Shown: positions 9,481-17,641 of the stretch, piece by piece | How positions within the stretch are numbered: position 1 is the first letter of the stretch | Layout of the letters: each line of letters opens with the position of its first letter | Assembly: GCA_039922875.1 (NCBI GenBank) | Contig: JBDTDV010000066.1 | Coordinates: 1 to 64,000, forward strand | Source of the DNA: JBDTDV01 sp039922875 | GTDB taxonomy: Bacteria > Actinomycetota > Actinomycetes > Actinomycetales > Microbacteriaceae | Direction: 5' to 3' | Length of the DNA: 64,000 bases | The notes under the pieces: generated by a model | What the model saw: the letters and a program-made list of their open reading frames with translations, nothing else | Told to the model about the DNA's origin: nothing | Database searches by the model: none | Translations under genes and position numbers: made by a program

Positions 9481-9528
9481 GTCCGAAAGTAGAATTCTAT
9501 AATTGAACACGCTATTCTGTATTCGGAC
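9481..9528. promoter_or_regulatory. Long inverted repeat, probable operator of the IclR regulator
   Basis: GTCCGAAAGTAGAAT at 9481-9495 is matched by ATTCTGTATTCGGAC at 9514-9528. The second arm agrees with the reverse complement of the first at 12 of 15 positions, around an 18-base AT-rich spacer. A small perfect palindrome TAGAATTCTA sits at 9490-9499. The site lies in the 146-base gap between the divergent flavin reductase and IclR genes, where it would let IclR control both itself and the hydroxylase operon. Confidence 0.6.
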
Positions 9529-9593
9529 GCACCTAACGATAAGCCCGCCGGCACGATGATGGCAAGCCCCGGAATGGGCGAAGAAGGAACTCC

Positions 9594-10328
9594 ATGATGG
9601 ATTCACCGCTCACTCAAGCCGTGCCGGCCCGCCAGGCGCAGCCGCACTCGCAGACGTTGTCCCGGGGCATCCACACGCTCGAGATCCTCGCCGACGCGGA
9701 TGCCGCAATGAGCATCGCGGAGTTGGCCGCAGCGCTCGGGGTGCATCGTTCGATCGCCTACCGAATCTTACGTACCCTCGAAGACCACGGCCTGGTGCGG
9801 CGCGATGCGGCCGGCCGCATCGAGCTCGGCCCAGGGATGGCTGTCCTGGCCCGCGGTGTCTCGCGTGATCTGCAAGCCGCGGCCTTGCCCGAGCTCACCG
9901 CCGTGGCCAACGAGCTCGCGATGACCGCATTCATCGCGGTATTGGACCATAACCAGTGCGTGACGTTGGTGACCGTTGAGCCGCGGCGGGCGCACGCGAG
10001 CGTGGCTCAGCACCCCGGCACTCGGCATCCGCTGGCCACCGGAGCGCCCGGGATCGCGATCCAGTCGGCGCTCACCGAGGTGCAGTGGCGCGCCACCGGC
10101 GCGCAGACGCCGCCTAGGGCAGAAGCCATTGCCGCCCGTGACCGCGGGTACGCCACCAGCCACGATGAAGTGATCGCCGGAGTTTCGGCGGTCGCGGTGC
10201 CGCTCACCGCGATCGGCCAGGCCCCCGCGGCGCTGGCGGTCGTCTACCCTTCGCACCCGACGGACCAGGATGCCATCGGTCACCGCCTCGGGCAGGCGGC
10301 CGCCACGATCCTGAACGCACTGAGCTAG
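9594..10328 (+). CDS. IclR-family transcriptional regulator
   Basis: The protein has 244 residues. The N-terminal winged helix runs from about 20 to 85, with SRGIHTLEILADADAAMSIA and GVHRSIAYRILRTLEDHGLV. The C-terminal effector domain spans about 95-240. IclR proteins typically control aromatic and acid catabolism and sit divergent to their targets. Here the target is the flavin reductase / hydroxylase operon, with an inverted repeat in between. GAAGGAA precedes the start; a second ATG is the next codon. The effector is unknown. Confidence 0.85.
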   Translation: MMDSPLTQAVPARQAQPHSQTLSRGIHTLEILADADAAMSIAELAAALGVHRSIAYRILRTLEDHGLVRRDAAGRIELGPGMAVLARGVSRDLQAAALPELTAVANELAMTAFIAVLDHNQCVTLVTVEPRRAHASVAQHPGTRHPLATGAPGIAIQSALTEVQWRATGAQTPPRAEAIAARDRGYATSHDEVIAGVSAVAVPLTAIGQAPAALAVVYPSHPTDQDAIGHRLGQAAATILNALS

Positions 10329-10522
10329 GACCGCGCCCAGCTGTTCCGAGTCGAGGATCGACCTTCAATCGGCGTTCCACGGTCGATCTGCGACACGTCA
10401 GCGCACTATGCTGTAAAGACCAACCACGGGGGATGCGCCTATTGGGGCGCCTTGTCAGGTTCGATTTCCTGAATCCTCCACCAGAGCACTGCATCCGAGC
10501 GGAGACGCTGAGCGGCGCGGCG

Positions 10523-11263
10523 CTAGCGGACCAGGAATTCCAGCGCAGCGGCCTTGAACGCCCTCGAGCTGAGCGTCGTGAAGTGATTGCGTTTTGGAAC
10601 TGAGACGAATTCTGCTCCCATCCGCTCCGCGAAGCCGGGCGCGCCGATGGCGACCGGATCGACCTCGCCCGAGACGACCAGCGTCGGCACAACCGGCGGG
10701 CTGACCACCGGATCGGACATCACTCCCTGGGCGCATGCGACCAGCGCCGCCGGGTCGGGGTCAGGCCCGGTGAGTGCCGCGCGCAGCATCCGTTCCGCTA
10801 CCGGGTCTGCCACGGTGCGACCGTCCAGGAGCACCGCCTGAATGGCATCGACTCCCCAGTGCGAGAACTGTTCGACGGAGCCGATGCCGCCCAGCACCAG
10901 CCTACGGATCCGGCCGGGCGCGTCCCTGGCGAACGCCCGGCAGATTTGGCTGCCCATCGAGTATCCGATCACATCGACGTGAGTCAGATGCTCCGCGTCG
11001 AGCACCGTCGCCAGATCGGAAGCAAGAACGGCTGAGTAGTAGTCCGCTGCCTCGTGCGGTTTCGAACTGGAGCCGTGGCCACGCAGGTCCGGCGCGATCA
11101 CGCCGAACCCGGCATCCGCCAGCGCCTTCATCCAGCCGGTCGCGTCCCAGGTCGGTATCGCGGCCGAGCCGAACCCGTGTACCAGGAGCACCGGGTTCTC
11201 GCCCGGTTCGACCAGATAGGCGATCGACTGCCCGTCACAGGTGGTGACGGCGCGCTGGGTCAT
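10523..11263 (-). CDS. Alpha/beta hydrolase, last gene of the 2-oxoacid-dehydrogenase-type operon
   Basis: The 246-residue protein has VLLVHGFGSA (oxyanion), the nucleophile Ser in VIGYSMGSQ, and the His in KRNHFTTL. The ATG at 11263 is preferred because upstream codons overlap the lipoyl gene and lack similarity; a GTG at 11272 is an alternative. It starts 10 bases after the lipoyl-domain gene. In some acetoin dehydrogenase systems (AcoC of Pseudomonas type) a lipoyl domain is fused to just such a hydrolase, which takes the place of the usual acyltransferase. Here the two parts are separate genes. Acting as the acyl-transfer component is therefore an attractive inference. Confidence 0.8.
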   Translation of the reverse strand: MTQRAVTTCDGQSIAYLVEPGENPVLLVHGFGSAAIPTWDATGWMKALADAGFGVIAPDLRGHGSSSKPHEAADYYSAVLASDLATVLDAEHLTHVDVIGYSMGSQICRAFARDAPGRIRRLVLGGIGSVEQFSHWGVDAIQAVLLDGRTVADPVAERMLRAALTGPDPDPAALVACAQGVMSDPVVSPPVVPTLVVSGEVDPVAIGAPGFAERMGAEFVSVPKRNHFTTLSSRAFKAAALEFLVR

Positions 11264-11273
11264 GGTTTCCACG

Positions 11274-11597
11274 TCAGTCCTCCGGCAGCCGCAGCCGCAC
11301 CCGGCGCGGGGGTTCCGCTTCGACAGGAACGGTGCCGACGATGCCCGCCGCGTCATCCGGCACCTCGAAACTGACCAGGGCGTCGCCGACCGACACCGTC
11401 TCGCCCTCTGAGACGTGGAAGCGGGCCACGATGCCGGACTGCGGCGAGGGCAGTTCCACCGCCGACTTCGTCGTCTCGACCTCGACCAGCGGCGCGTTGC
11501 GTTCGATGTGCTGCCCGATCACCGCTAGCCATTCCAGCACCTGGGCTTCCAGTAGCCCCTCGCCGAGGTCCGGGAGGGTGAAGGTGATTTCAACCAC
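11274..11597 (-). CDS. Free-standing lipoyl-domain protein
   Basis: The protein has 107 residues. Residues 2-80 form one biotinyl/lipoyl domain, TLPDLGEGLLEAQVLEWLAV, with the lipoylated Lys44 in VETTKSAVELPSP. A short Arg/Pro-rich tail follows, and there is no subunit-binding or catalytic acyltransferase domain. Ordinary E2 subunits exceed 350 residues, so this is a domain-only carrier. The start codon is GTG and overlaps the E1 beta gene by 8 bases. It would shuttle the acyl group formed by E1 to CoA; the acceptor enzyme may be the hydrolase that follows or an E2 core encoded elsewhere. Confidence 0.88.
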   Translation of the reverse strand: MVEITFTLPDLGEGLLEAQVLEWLAVIGQHIERNAPLVEVETTKSAVELPSPQSGIVARFHVSEGETVSVGDALVSFEVPDDAAGIVGTVPVEAEPPRRVRLRLPED

Positions 11598-12657
11598 GGC
11601 GGTACTCCAATACCCGTTGCACAGCGTTCAGGATGCGATCGACGCTCGGTAGGTAGGCGTCCTCGAAGGCTTGGCTCGGGTACGGGATGTCGTAGCCGGT
11701 TACCCGCCCGACGGGCGCCCGCAGGTCGCCGAAGCAGCGCTCGGAGACCAGGGCGCTCACCTCGGCACCAAGCCCCGCGGTCAACGGGGCTTCGTGCACG
11801 ACCACGGCGCGCTTGGTCCGGGAGACAGATTCGGCGATGCCCTCGGCATCGATCGGCTTCAGCCAACGCAGATCGATGACCTCGATCTCGACCCCGTCCT
11901 CCGCGCCGAGCTGGGCCGCTTTGAGACATCGGGCAACCATCGCGCCCCAGGCGATCAGGGTAACGTGGCTGCCGCGCCGCACGATGCGGGAGGTGCCCAC
12001 CGGCAGCGCAGGCTCCGCGTCGGCCGAATCGACCGCGCCCTTGTACCAGTACCGGGACTTCGGCTCCATGAAGATCACGGGATCGGGATCGGCCACCGCC
12101 TGGCGCAGCAGCCGGTATCCCTCCGCGGGAGTGGATGGCGAGACAACCTTGAGCCCGGGCACGTGCGCGAACAGTGCCTCCAACGACTCGCCGTGATGCT
12201 CCGGGGCGCGGATGCCGCCAAAGCTGGGCAGTCGCAACGTGATCGGCATCGAGAATGCGCCCCGGCTGCGGTTGCGCATCCGGGCTACCTGGTTGACGAT
12301 CTGGTCGACGGCCGGGTAGGAGAAGCCGTCGAACTGCAGCTCGGGGATCGGCTTCCAGCCCTGCATCGCCAGTCCTACCGCCATGCCCATGATGGCGGCC
12401 TCGGCCAACGGGGTGTCGAATACCCGCTGCGGGCCATATTTCTGCTGCAGGCCGTCGGTGACTCGGAATACTCCGCCGAGGGTACCGACGTCTTCACCGA
12501 AGATCAGAGTCCGCTCGTCCGCGGCGAGTGCGTGGTCTAACGCGAGGTTGAGCGCGCCCTGCATGGACAGCAGACGCCGGCTCGGCTGCGTGAGGGTCTG
12601 CTGCGTCTCGTCCGGCTGCGTCTGCGGCTGCGGCTGCGTCTGCGTAGGGTTAGTCAT
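11590..12657 (-). CDS. 2-oxoacid (or acetoin) dehydrogenase E1 component, beta subunit
   Basis: This 355-residue transketolase-type beta chain contains GEDVGTLGGVFRVTDGLQ, DTPLAEAAIMGMAVGLAMQG, EPKSRYWYKG and LRWLKPIDAEGI. It pairs with the alpha subunit to bind thiamine diphosphate and decarboxylate a 2-oxo acid or cleave an acyloin. About 27 N-terminal residues are an unusual Gln/Thr/Pro run, encoded by a low-complexity stretch at 12575-12655; a start further in cannot be excluded, but GAGGGG lies 7 bases before the ATG at 12657. The gene starts 4 bases after the alpha-subunit stop. Confidence 0.9.
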   Translation of the reverse strand: MTNPTQTQPQPQTQPDETQQTLTQPSRRLLSMQGALNLALDHALAADERTLIFGEDVGTLGGVFRVTDGLQQKYGPQRVFDTPLAEAAIMGMAVGLAMQGWKPIPELQFDGFSYPAVDQIVNQVARMRNRSRGAFSMPITLRLPSFGGIRAPEHHGESLEALFAHVPGLKVVSPSTPAEGYRLLRQAVADPDPVIFMEPKSRYWYKGAVDSADAEPALPVGTSRIVRRGSHVTLIAWGAMVARCLKAAQLGAEDGVEIEVIDLRWLKPIDAEGIAESVSRTKRAVVVHEAPLTAGLGAEVSALVSERCFGDLRAPVGRVTGYDIPYPSQAFEDAYLPSVDRILNAVQRVLEYRRG

Positions 12658-12661
12658 TCCG

Positions 12662-13729
12662 TTACCCCTCCCGCTGGGAAGTCTGCGTCTCGCGCTGCCA
12701 CGCTTCGCGCTGCTCCAGGAGCGCGGCGGGTGGGGCGCTGAACACGAAGTCGAACATCTCGCCTCCCGGCGGTACCACCAGGGTCGTCACCGCCGTGCGG
12801 GTCGCCTGGACGACGACGTCCGCCGCGGCACCCGCTTCATCGAAGAACACCTCGGCAAAACCGAACTCCGTGCGCAGCCGCGCGGCGAACCGGGTCAGCG
12901 GGTCACGCTCCAGCCAACTTTGCTCCTCGGCGAGGCTGCGGTAGCGGCCAGGATCATCCGAGGTGGAGTGGGGTCCGACCCGATAGGTCATCGCCTCGAT
13001 CACGGTCGGTCCGCCACCGGAGCGCGCTGTCTCGACGGCGTCGCGGGTGGCACGGTAGACCGCCAGCACGTCGTTGCCATCGATCCGTACACCCGGCATC
13101 CCGTACCCCGCGGCGCGGGCGGCCACCGAGCCGCCGGCGACCTGTCGTTCGCTCGGCAGCGAAATCGCCCAGCCGTTGTTCTGACAGAAGAAGATGACCG
13201 GCAACCGGTAGATTCCGGCGAAGTTCATCGCCTCGTGCACGTCTCCTTGGGAACTGGCGCCGTCACCGAAGTACGCGATCGCGCAGGCGTCAGTTCGGTT
13301 CAGTTGCGCACCCATCGCCCAGCCGACCGCATGCGGCACCGGACCGCCGACGACGGCGTTGATCGGCGCGAAATGGGATGCCGCCGGGTCGTAGAGACCG
13401 CCGTGCCAGCTGCCCTGATGCGATGCGGTGTAGCCGACCAGATCGACGCCCATCGCCACCGCAACCCCGAGCTCGCGATAGGTCGGGAAGGCGAAATCCC
13501 GCCCTGCGTCCAGTGCCAGCCCGCTACCGACCTGCGCGGCCTCCTGCCCCTGCATCGGAGCGTAACCGGGCAGGATCCCCTGGCGCTGCATGGCCACACA
13601 GTCAAGGTCCAGCCGGCGTGCCAACAGCATGCAGCGGTAGAGCGTCGCGAGCGTCTCTGCCGGGATATCGGACGCCGCAGACGGCGAGCTGGCATCTCGC
13701 GCCGCCGCATCGGAAGTTGCCATCCGCAC
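12662..13729 (-). CDS. 2-oxoacid (or acetoin) dehydrogenase E1 component, alpha subunit
   Basis: In this 355-residue protein the thiamine diphosphate motif is complete: it opens with AYFGDGASSQGDVHEAMNFA and closes with CQNNGWA. AMTYRVGPHSTSDDPGRY is the loop typical of branched-chain-type E1 alpha. The enzyme would transfer an acyl group from a 2-oxo acid or acyloin to the lipoyl protein encoded two genes downstream. The start is GTG at 13729 with GGAGG close upstream; ATG two codons later is possible. It heads the four-gene leftward operon. No E3 gene is present, so the general lipoamide dehydrogenase would be used. Confidence 0.9.
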   Translation of the reverse strand: MRMATSDAAARDASSPSAASDIPAETLATLYRCMLLARRLDLDCVAMQRQGILPGYAPMQGQEAAQVGSGLALDAGRDFAFPTYRELGVAVAMGVDLVGYTASHQGSWHGGLYDPAASHFAPINAVVGGPVPHAVGWAMGAQLNRTDACAIAYFGDGASSQGDVHEAMNFAGIYRLPVIFFCQNNGWAISLPSERQVAGGSVAARAAGYGMPGVRIDGNDVLAVYRATRDAVETARSGGGPTVIEAMTYRVGPHSTSDDPGRYRSLAEEQSWLERDPLTRFAARLRTEFGFAEVFFDEAGAAADVVVQATRTAVTTLVVPPGGEMFDFVFSAPPAALLEQREAWQRETQTSQREG

Positions 13730-13894
13730 ATTGCCTCCTCACCTGTGGCTGTGACGCCACTGTCATCAGCCAGCGTGACAGCCGAGCGGACACTAAGCAA
13801 TTCTGCTATCGGATGTTGATCAAGTTGCACAATTCGCCTGTGACCTGGCCACCCAAATCCGACAGACTGATCGCCCCTGTCCCGGCACCTTCCT

Positions 13895-13958
13895 CCGCCG
13901 AACCCGCAGTTGTGGTTCGAATTGTCGCGATTCTCGCACCACAACTGCAGGTTCGCGG
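13895..13958 (-). terminator. Long imperfect hairpin after the PBP4-type gene
   Basis: The arm at 13895-13916 (core AACCCGCAGTTGTGGT) is complementary to 13938-13958 (core ACCACAACTGCAGGTT) with one core mismatch and one bulge; the loop is about 21 bases. It begins 15 bases downstream of the stop of the leftward peptidase gene. No T-run follows, so it is either a U-less terminator, as is common in actinomycetes, or a dispersed palindrome. Confidence 0.45.
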
Positions 13959-13973
13959 GGGTGCCGCGGGCGC

Positions 13974-15491
13974 TCAGTTGTTCGAGAGGTTGTTGCCGCA
14001 GTGGAAGAAGCCGGTGGTCAGGGTGTCTATCGCGCGTTTGGCGTTGTCGCTGACGTCACCGAGTGCATAAATCGCAAAAGTCAGCGGCGTTCCGTCTTCG
14101 GAGTCGATGATCCCAGCGAGGGTGTATCCGCCGTCGATCCGGCCGGTCTTAGCGTGCACGGCGCCGTCCGCGACCGCGTTGTCCCCGGTAAACCGTTCGT
14201 TGAACGCGAGGGTCCCGGTGTTGCCCGAGATCGGCAGCGCGTCGTAAATGGCACCCAGGCCGTCTTGCCTGGCCAGGATCTTCGCAAAAAGCTGGGTCAG
14301 ATACGTTGGCGGTACGGCGTTGTCGTTGCTGAGTCCGGAACCATCGGCAATTTGGATGCCGGTGGTGTCGATTCCGTACTTGTGCAGCACCGAGACCACA
14401 CCCTGGTTCTCGGCGGCGAAGGTATTGCCGGCACCGGTCTTGATCGCGACGAGTCGGGCCAGCATCTCCATGATGGCGTTGTCCGAGGTTGAAATCGCCT
14501 GTTGGGCCAGTGCCGCCACCGGCTGGGACAGCACCTGGCCAAGTTGTACGGCACCGGCCGGCGCGGTGCCCTGGCTGACCGTGATGTCTCCGTCGAGCTC
14601 GTCGGCGAAGGCTTCGCCGGCTCGAGCGACCGGATCGGTGCTGCGACGGGAATCGGTCTCCGTCGGGTCGGCCCGGTCACCATCCACCATCAGCGCCGTG
14701 ATATACGGCGTGCTTCCTTCTACGACCCGTTCCTGTCGCTCATCCCAACTGGGTTGCCAGAATGGGGCGGCGAACAGGGAGCTGTCGAGGACCAGGTTGG
14801 TGATCGGCTGCCCGTTGGTACTCGGATCGGCCTGCCACGCCTTCTCTACCCGGTCAGCAAGGTCGTCCAGATGGGCGGACCCCGGGTAAATGGAGTCGTC
14901 TGCGCTGTCCAACCGGGAAAGTGTGACGTCTCCCCCGCCGACCAGTACGACGGTTCCAGGCTCCGCCCCTTTGACGACCGTCGTCGGCACCCGGTAGTCC
15001 CGGCCGAGGGCCTTCAACGCGGCGGCGGCGGTCAGCACCTGCGTCACACCGGCGGCCCGGTTCGGCGTGCCGCCGCCGCGGTCGAAGAGAATCTCGCCGG
15101 TTGCGGCGTTGCGCACCTGAGCCTGCAGGCTGCCGAGCCGGTCGTCCGTTGCCAGCTCGGCGACCGAGCAGGTGCGCATCGGGATCGCGGCGGGCTCGGC
15201 CGAGGGCACCGGCCGCGGCGGTGTACTTCGAGTCGGGGTGGGCGCGGCGACCGGGAATCGTGCGGCATCGGAATTCCCGACGGCAGCGCCGATCGCGACG
15301 GCACCCGAGCCGAGCAGAGCGAAGATCGCGCAACCCGCGACGATCAACGAGGCGCGCGGATGCTGGCGCAGCACACCGCGGGCTCCGCTCCAGGGTGCCA
15401 CACGAGCGGCCTTTTCCGGTGAGTGCGCGTCGCGCCCAGTCTCGGAGGCGTCTGGTCGATGGGACCGGGGCTCATCGGTTTCATGCATCAC
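13974..15491 (-). CDS. dacB: PBP4-type D-Ala-D-Ala carboxypeptidase (family S13) lacking SxxK
   Basis: The 505-residue protein has a short Pro/Arg-rich cytoplasmic start, one hydrophobic segment near residues 50-75 (ASLIVAGCAIFALLGSGAVA) and an extracellular S13 domain. The SDN motif (STSDNAIMEML) and KTG motif (HAKTGRIDGG) are intact. At the position of the catalytic SxxK, normally followed by LLTAAAAL, this protein reads AAGVTQVLTAAAAL, so Gly and Gln replace the nucleophilic Ser and the Lys. It should not acylate peptidoglycan and may act as a binding or scaffold protein, unless this is a local sequence error. In many actinomycetes a dacB gene lies near tRNA-lysidine synthetase; that gene is not seen here. 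Confidence 0.85.
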   Translation of the reverse strand: MMHETDEPRSHRPDASETGRDAHSPEKAARVAPWSGARGVLRQHPRASLIVAGCAIFALLGSGAVAIGAAVGNSDAARFPVAAPTPTRSTPPRPVPSAEPAAIPMRTCSVAELATDDRLGSLQAQVRNAATGEILFDRGGGTPNRAAGVTQVLTAAAALKALGRDYRVPTTVVKGAEPGTVVLVGGGDVTLSRLDSADDSIYPGSAHLDDLADRVEKAWQADPSTNGQPITNLVLDSSLFAAPFWQPSWDERQERVVEGSTPYITALMVDGDRADPTETDSRRSTDPVARAGEAFADELDGDITVSQGTAPAGAVQLGQVLSQPVAALAQQAISTSDNAIMEMLARLVAIKTGAGNTFAAENQGVVSVLHKYGIDTTGIQIADGSGLSNDNAVPPTYLTQLFAKILARQDGLGAIYDALPISGNTGTLAFNERFTGDNAVADGAVHAKTGRIDGGYTLAGIIDSEDGTPLTFAIYALGDVSDNAKRAIDTLTTGFFHCGNNLSNN

Positions 15492-15538
15492 GGCATTTTA
15501 CCCGGACCCACCTGAGTGCCCCGCTGGAAGGCCCCCGC

Positions 15539-16531
15539 TTATCGGATCGTCTCGCCCGGATACGCCAGCCCGATCTGGTGGCGCACCTCGTCGAGCGTCT
15601 CCATGATCGCGATCGATTCGGCCGGTGTCAGGATGTCGCTGGCGGTGCGTCCCGCCCTGACCAAACGCTCGGCTTCCTCGGCCTGGAACTGCATACCGCG
15701 GCCACTGACCACCGAGCTGTACTCCTCGACGACATCGTTCTCGTTATCCAGAACGCGGAACGAGGTCGGCTTATACCAAACGCGGTCGATATCGATCCGG
15801 CCGTTTGTGCCGAGCACGCTGGCCACATTCGGTCCTGCACTGTCGCTGGCGGAGAACGTCGTCGCAACGGCCCCGCTCGAATAATGGCTGATCGTGGCGA
15901 TCGCACCGTCGACGCCGGTAGGGGTGAAGCGGGCGGATGCCGTCACCGACTCCGGCGCGCCGAGAACCTGAGAGACGAAGGACAGCGGATAGATGCCAAG
16001 ATCCAAAAGCGCGCCACCACCGAGTTCCGGAGCGTTGATGCGGTGCGTGGCGTCGGTTGAAAGCTTCTGCGTGTGGTCGGCCAACACCGCCCGCACCTCG
16101 CCAAGGGTGCCCGCTGCCAGGATCTCGCGGATTCGGGCCATGTGCGGCAGGAACCGGGTCCACATCGCTTCCAACACGAGCAGACCCTTCTCCGCCCCAA
16201 GGTCGTAGATCGCGCGGGCCTGCGCGGCGTTCAACGCGATCGGCTTCTCGATCAGCACGTGTTTACCGGCGTTCAGCGCTAGCAGCGCATTCCCCGCGTG
16301 GAACGGATGTGGGGTGGACACGTAGACGATGTCGACCTCCGGGTCGGCGACCAGCTCCTCGTAGCTCGCGTGCGCGGTGCGGATGCCGAACTCGGCGGCG
16401 AACCGCTCCGCGCGTTCGGGCGAACGGGACCCGACGGCCCGAATCGTGCGGCCGGTCATGGCCAGGTCACTGGCGAACAGGTGGGCGATTCCCCCGGTGG
16501 CCAGGATCCCCCAGCGTAGCGTGTCCGACAT
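15539..16531 (-). CDS. Gfo/Idh/MocA-family NAD(P)-dependent oxidoreductase
   Basis: The 330-residue protein has an N-terminal Rossmann fold, RWGILATGGIAHLFASDLAM, the family motif GKHVLIEKPIALN, and a C-terminal alpha/beta domain with ELGGGALLDLGIYPLSF. Such enzymes oxidise or reduce sugars, inositols or trans-dihydrodiols; the latter branch (dimeric dihydrodiol dehydrogenase-like) looks closest. The ATG at 16531 has GAAAGAGG upstream, so the 29 further open codons are excluded. It lies 47 bases after the hydroxyisobutyrate-type dehydrogenase and is probably co-transcribed with it under the LysR regulator. Confidence 0.82.
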   Translation of the reverse strand: MSDTLRWGILATGGIAHLFASDLAMTGRTIRAVGSRSPERAERFAAEFGIRTAHASYEELVADPEVDIVYVSTPHPFHAGNALLALNAGKHVLIEKPIALNAAQARAIYDLGAEKGLLVLEAMWTRFLPHMARIREILAAGTLGEVRAVLADHTQKLSTDATHRINAPELGGGALLDLGIYPLSFVSQVLGAPESVTASARFTPTGVDGAIATISHYSSGAVATTFSASDSAGPNVASVLGTNGRIDIDRVWYKPTSFRVLDNENDVVEEYSSVVSGRGMQFQAEEAERLVRAGRTASDILTPAESIAIMETLDEVRHQIGLAYPGETIR

Positions 16532-16578
16532 GTGCGCCTCTTTCCGATCGAGACTACGATCATCCGATCGGAGCGATT

Positions 16579-17514
16579 TCATCTTTGCAGGGTCGACACG
16601 CTGTCGTCCACTTCCCACGGCGCTACCCAGTCTCCGGGCAGGCGGAACGAAAGGTCCGCGTCCTCCTCGATACGCTTGGCGACGACAAGTTCTGGCGCGT
16701 CGGTCCCGTACCGATCAGCGGCGACCGTGAACGCACCACGAGCGGCATCGGTCATCGGCAGTTCGGCGCCGAGGTTTTCTTGAAGCCCCTTGATCAGTCG
16801 AAGGTCCTTGAGGCAGAGGTCCAGCGAGAACGAAGGGTCGTAGTGCCCGGCGAAGATGGACGGGGCATCGTGTGCGGCGACGAAGGAATCGCCCACGGAC
16901 TGCCGAATCGCTGAGTAGAGAACCTTGAGGTCGACCCCGTGGTGAACACCGAGCGCGAACCCCTCGCCGATGGCTGCCGCCGCAACAAACCAGAGCTGGT
17001 TGGTGACGAGTTTGACGACGTTGCCGGTTCCCAGTGGGCCGCATGCGATGACCGTACCGAGGTTCTCAAGGACCGGTCGAATCCGTTCGACGTCGGCCGG
17101 CTCACCGCCGGCGAAGAGGGTGAGTCTGCCGTTGCGCGCACCGTCCACGGCACCGGTCACCGGACAATCGACAACGCTGACACCCTCGGGCGCGCGTTCG
17201 GCCAGGCGCGAGACCAGGCCAATATCGTTCGTCGTGAGGTCGGCCCAGATTGCACCGGGACGAAGCGCCTCAAGCGCGCCGCCGGAGAGCATGACAGCCT
17301 CCACGTGATCGGGTCTGGGCAGTGATGTCAAGAAGATGTCCGACGCCGACGCACAGGCGGCGGCCGACTCGGCCAAAACCGCCCCGACGGCGACAGCCGA
17401 TGCGACGTTCGCCTGGTCGATGTCGAACGCATGTACCTCGTAGCCGGCCTGCGCCAGACGCGCACACATCGGTCCGCCCATGCTGCCGAGCCCGACGAAA
17501 CCCAAAGAAACCAT
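16579..17514 (-). CDS. 3-hydroxyisobutyrate dehydrogenase-family NAD(P)-dependent dehydrogenase
   Basis: The protein has 311 residues. Residues 3-30 carry the dinucleotide motif GFVGLGSMGGPMCARLAQAG. The substrate motif is DCPVTGAVDGARNGRLTLFA and the catalytic Lys lies in GTGNVVKLVTNQLW. The family oxidises beta-hydroxy acids such as 3-hydroxyisobutyrate, tartronate semialdehyde or glyoxylate derivatives; substrate is not readable. It heads a two-gene leftward operon and is divergent from the LysR gene across 127 bases, the usual arrangement for a LysR target. Confidence 0.85.
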   Translation of the reverse strand: MVSLGFVGLGSMGGPMCARLAQAGYEVHAFDIDQANVASAVAVGAVLAESAAACASASDIFLTSLPRPDHVEAVMLSGGALEALRPGAIWADLTTNDIGLVSRLAERAPEGVSVVDCPVTGAVDGARNGRLTLFAGGEPADVERIRPVLENLGTVIACGPLGTGNVVKLVTNQLWFVAAAAIGEGFALGVHHGVDLKVLYSAIRQSVGDSFVAAHDAPSIFAGHYDPSFSLDLCLKDLRLIKGLQENLGAELPMTDAARGAFTVAADRYGTDAPELVVAKRIEEDADLSFRLPGDWVAPWEVDDSVSTLQR

Positions 17515-17641
17515 AACCGCTGCCTTTCATTCAACGCGCCGTTTGCTGACGCGGGATCCATATGTTGCGTGCACACAGACTCTAAATGCTGGCAATGCAT
17601 CGTGGTAGCCTTGCCTTCCTGCGGCATCCAAAGGAGTTTCC

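Noticed and set aside
15101..16060. Rightward open frame of 319 codons opposite the PBP4-type and Gfo/Idh genes
   Set aside because: It is Arg-rich and antisense to two conserved genes, as expected by chance at this GC content.
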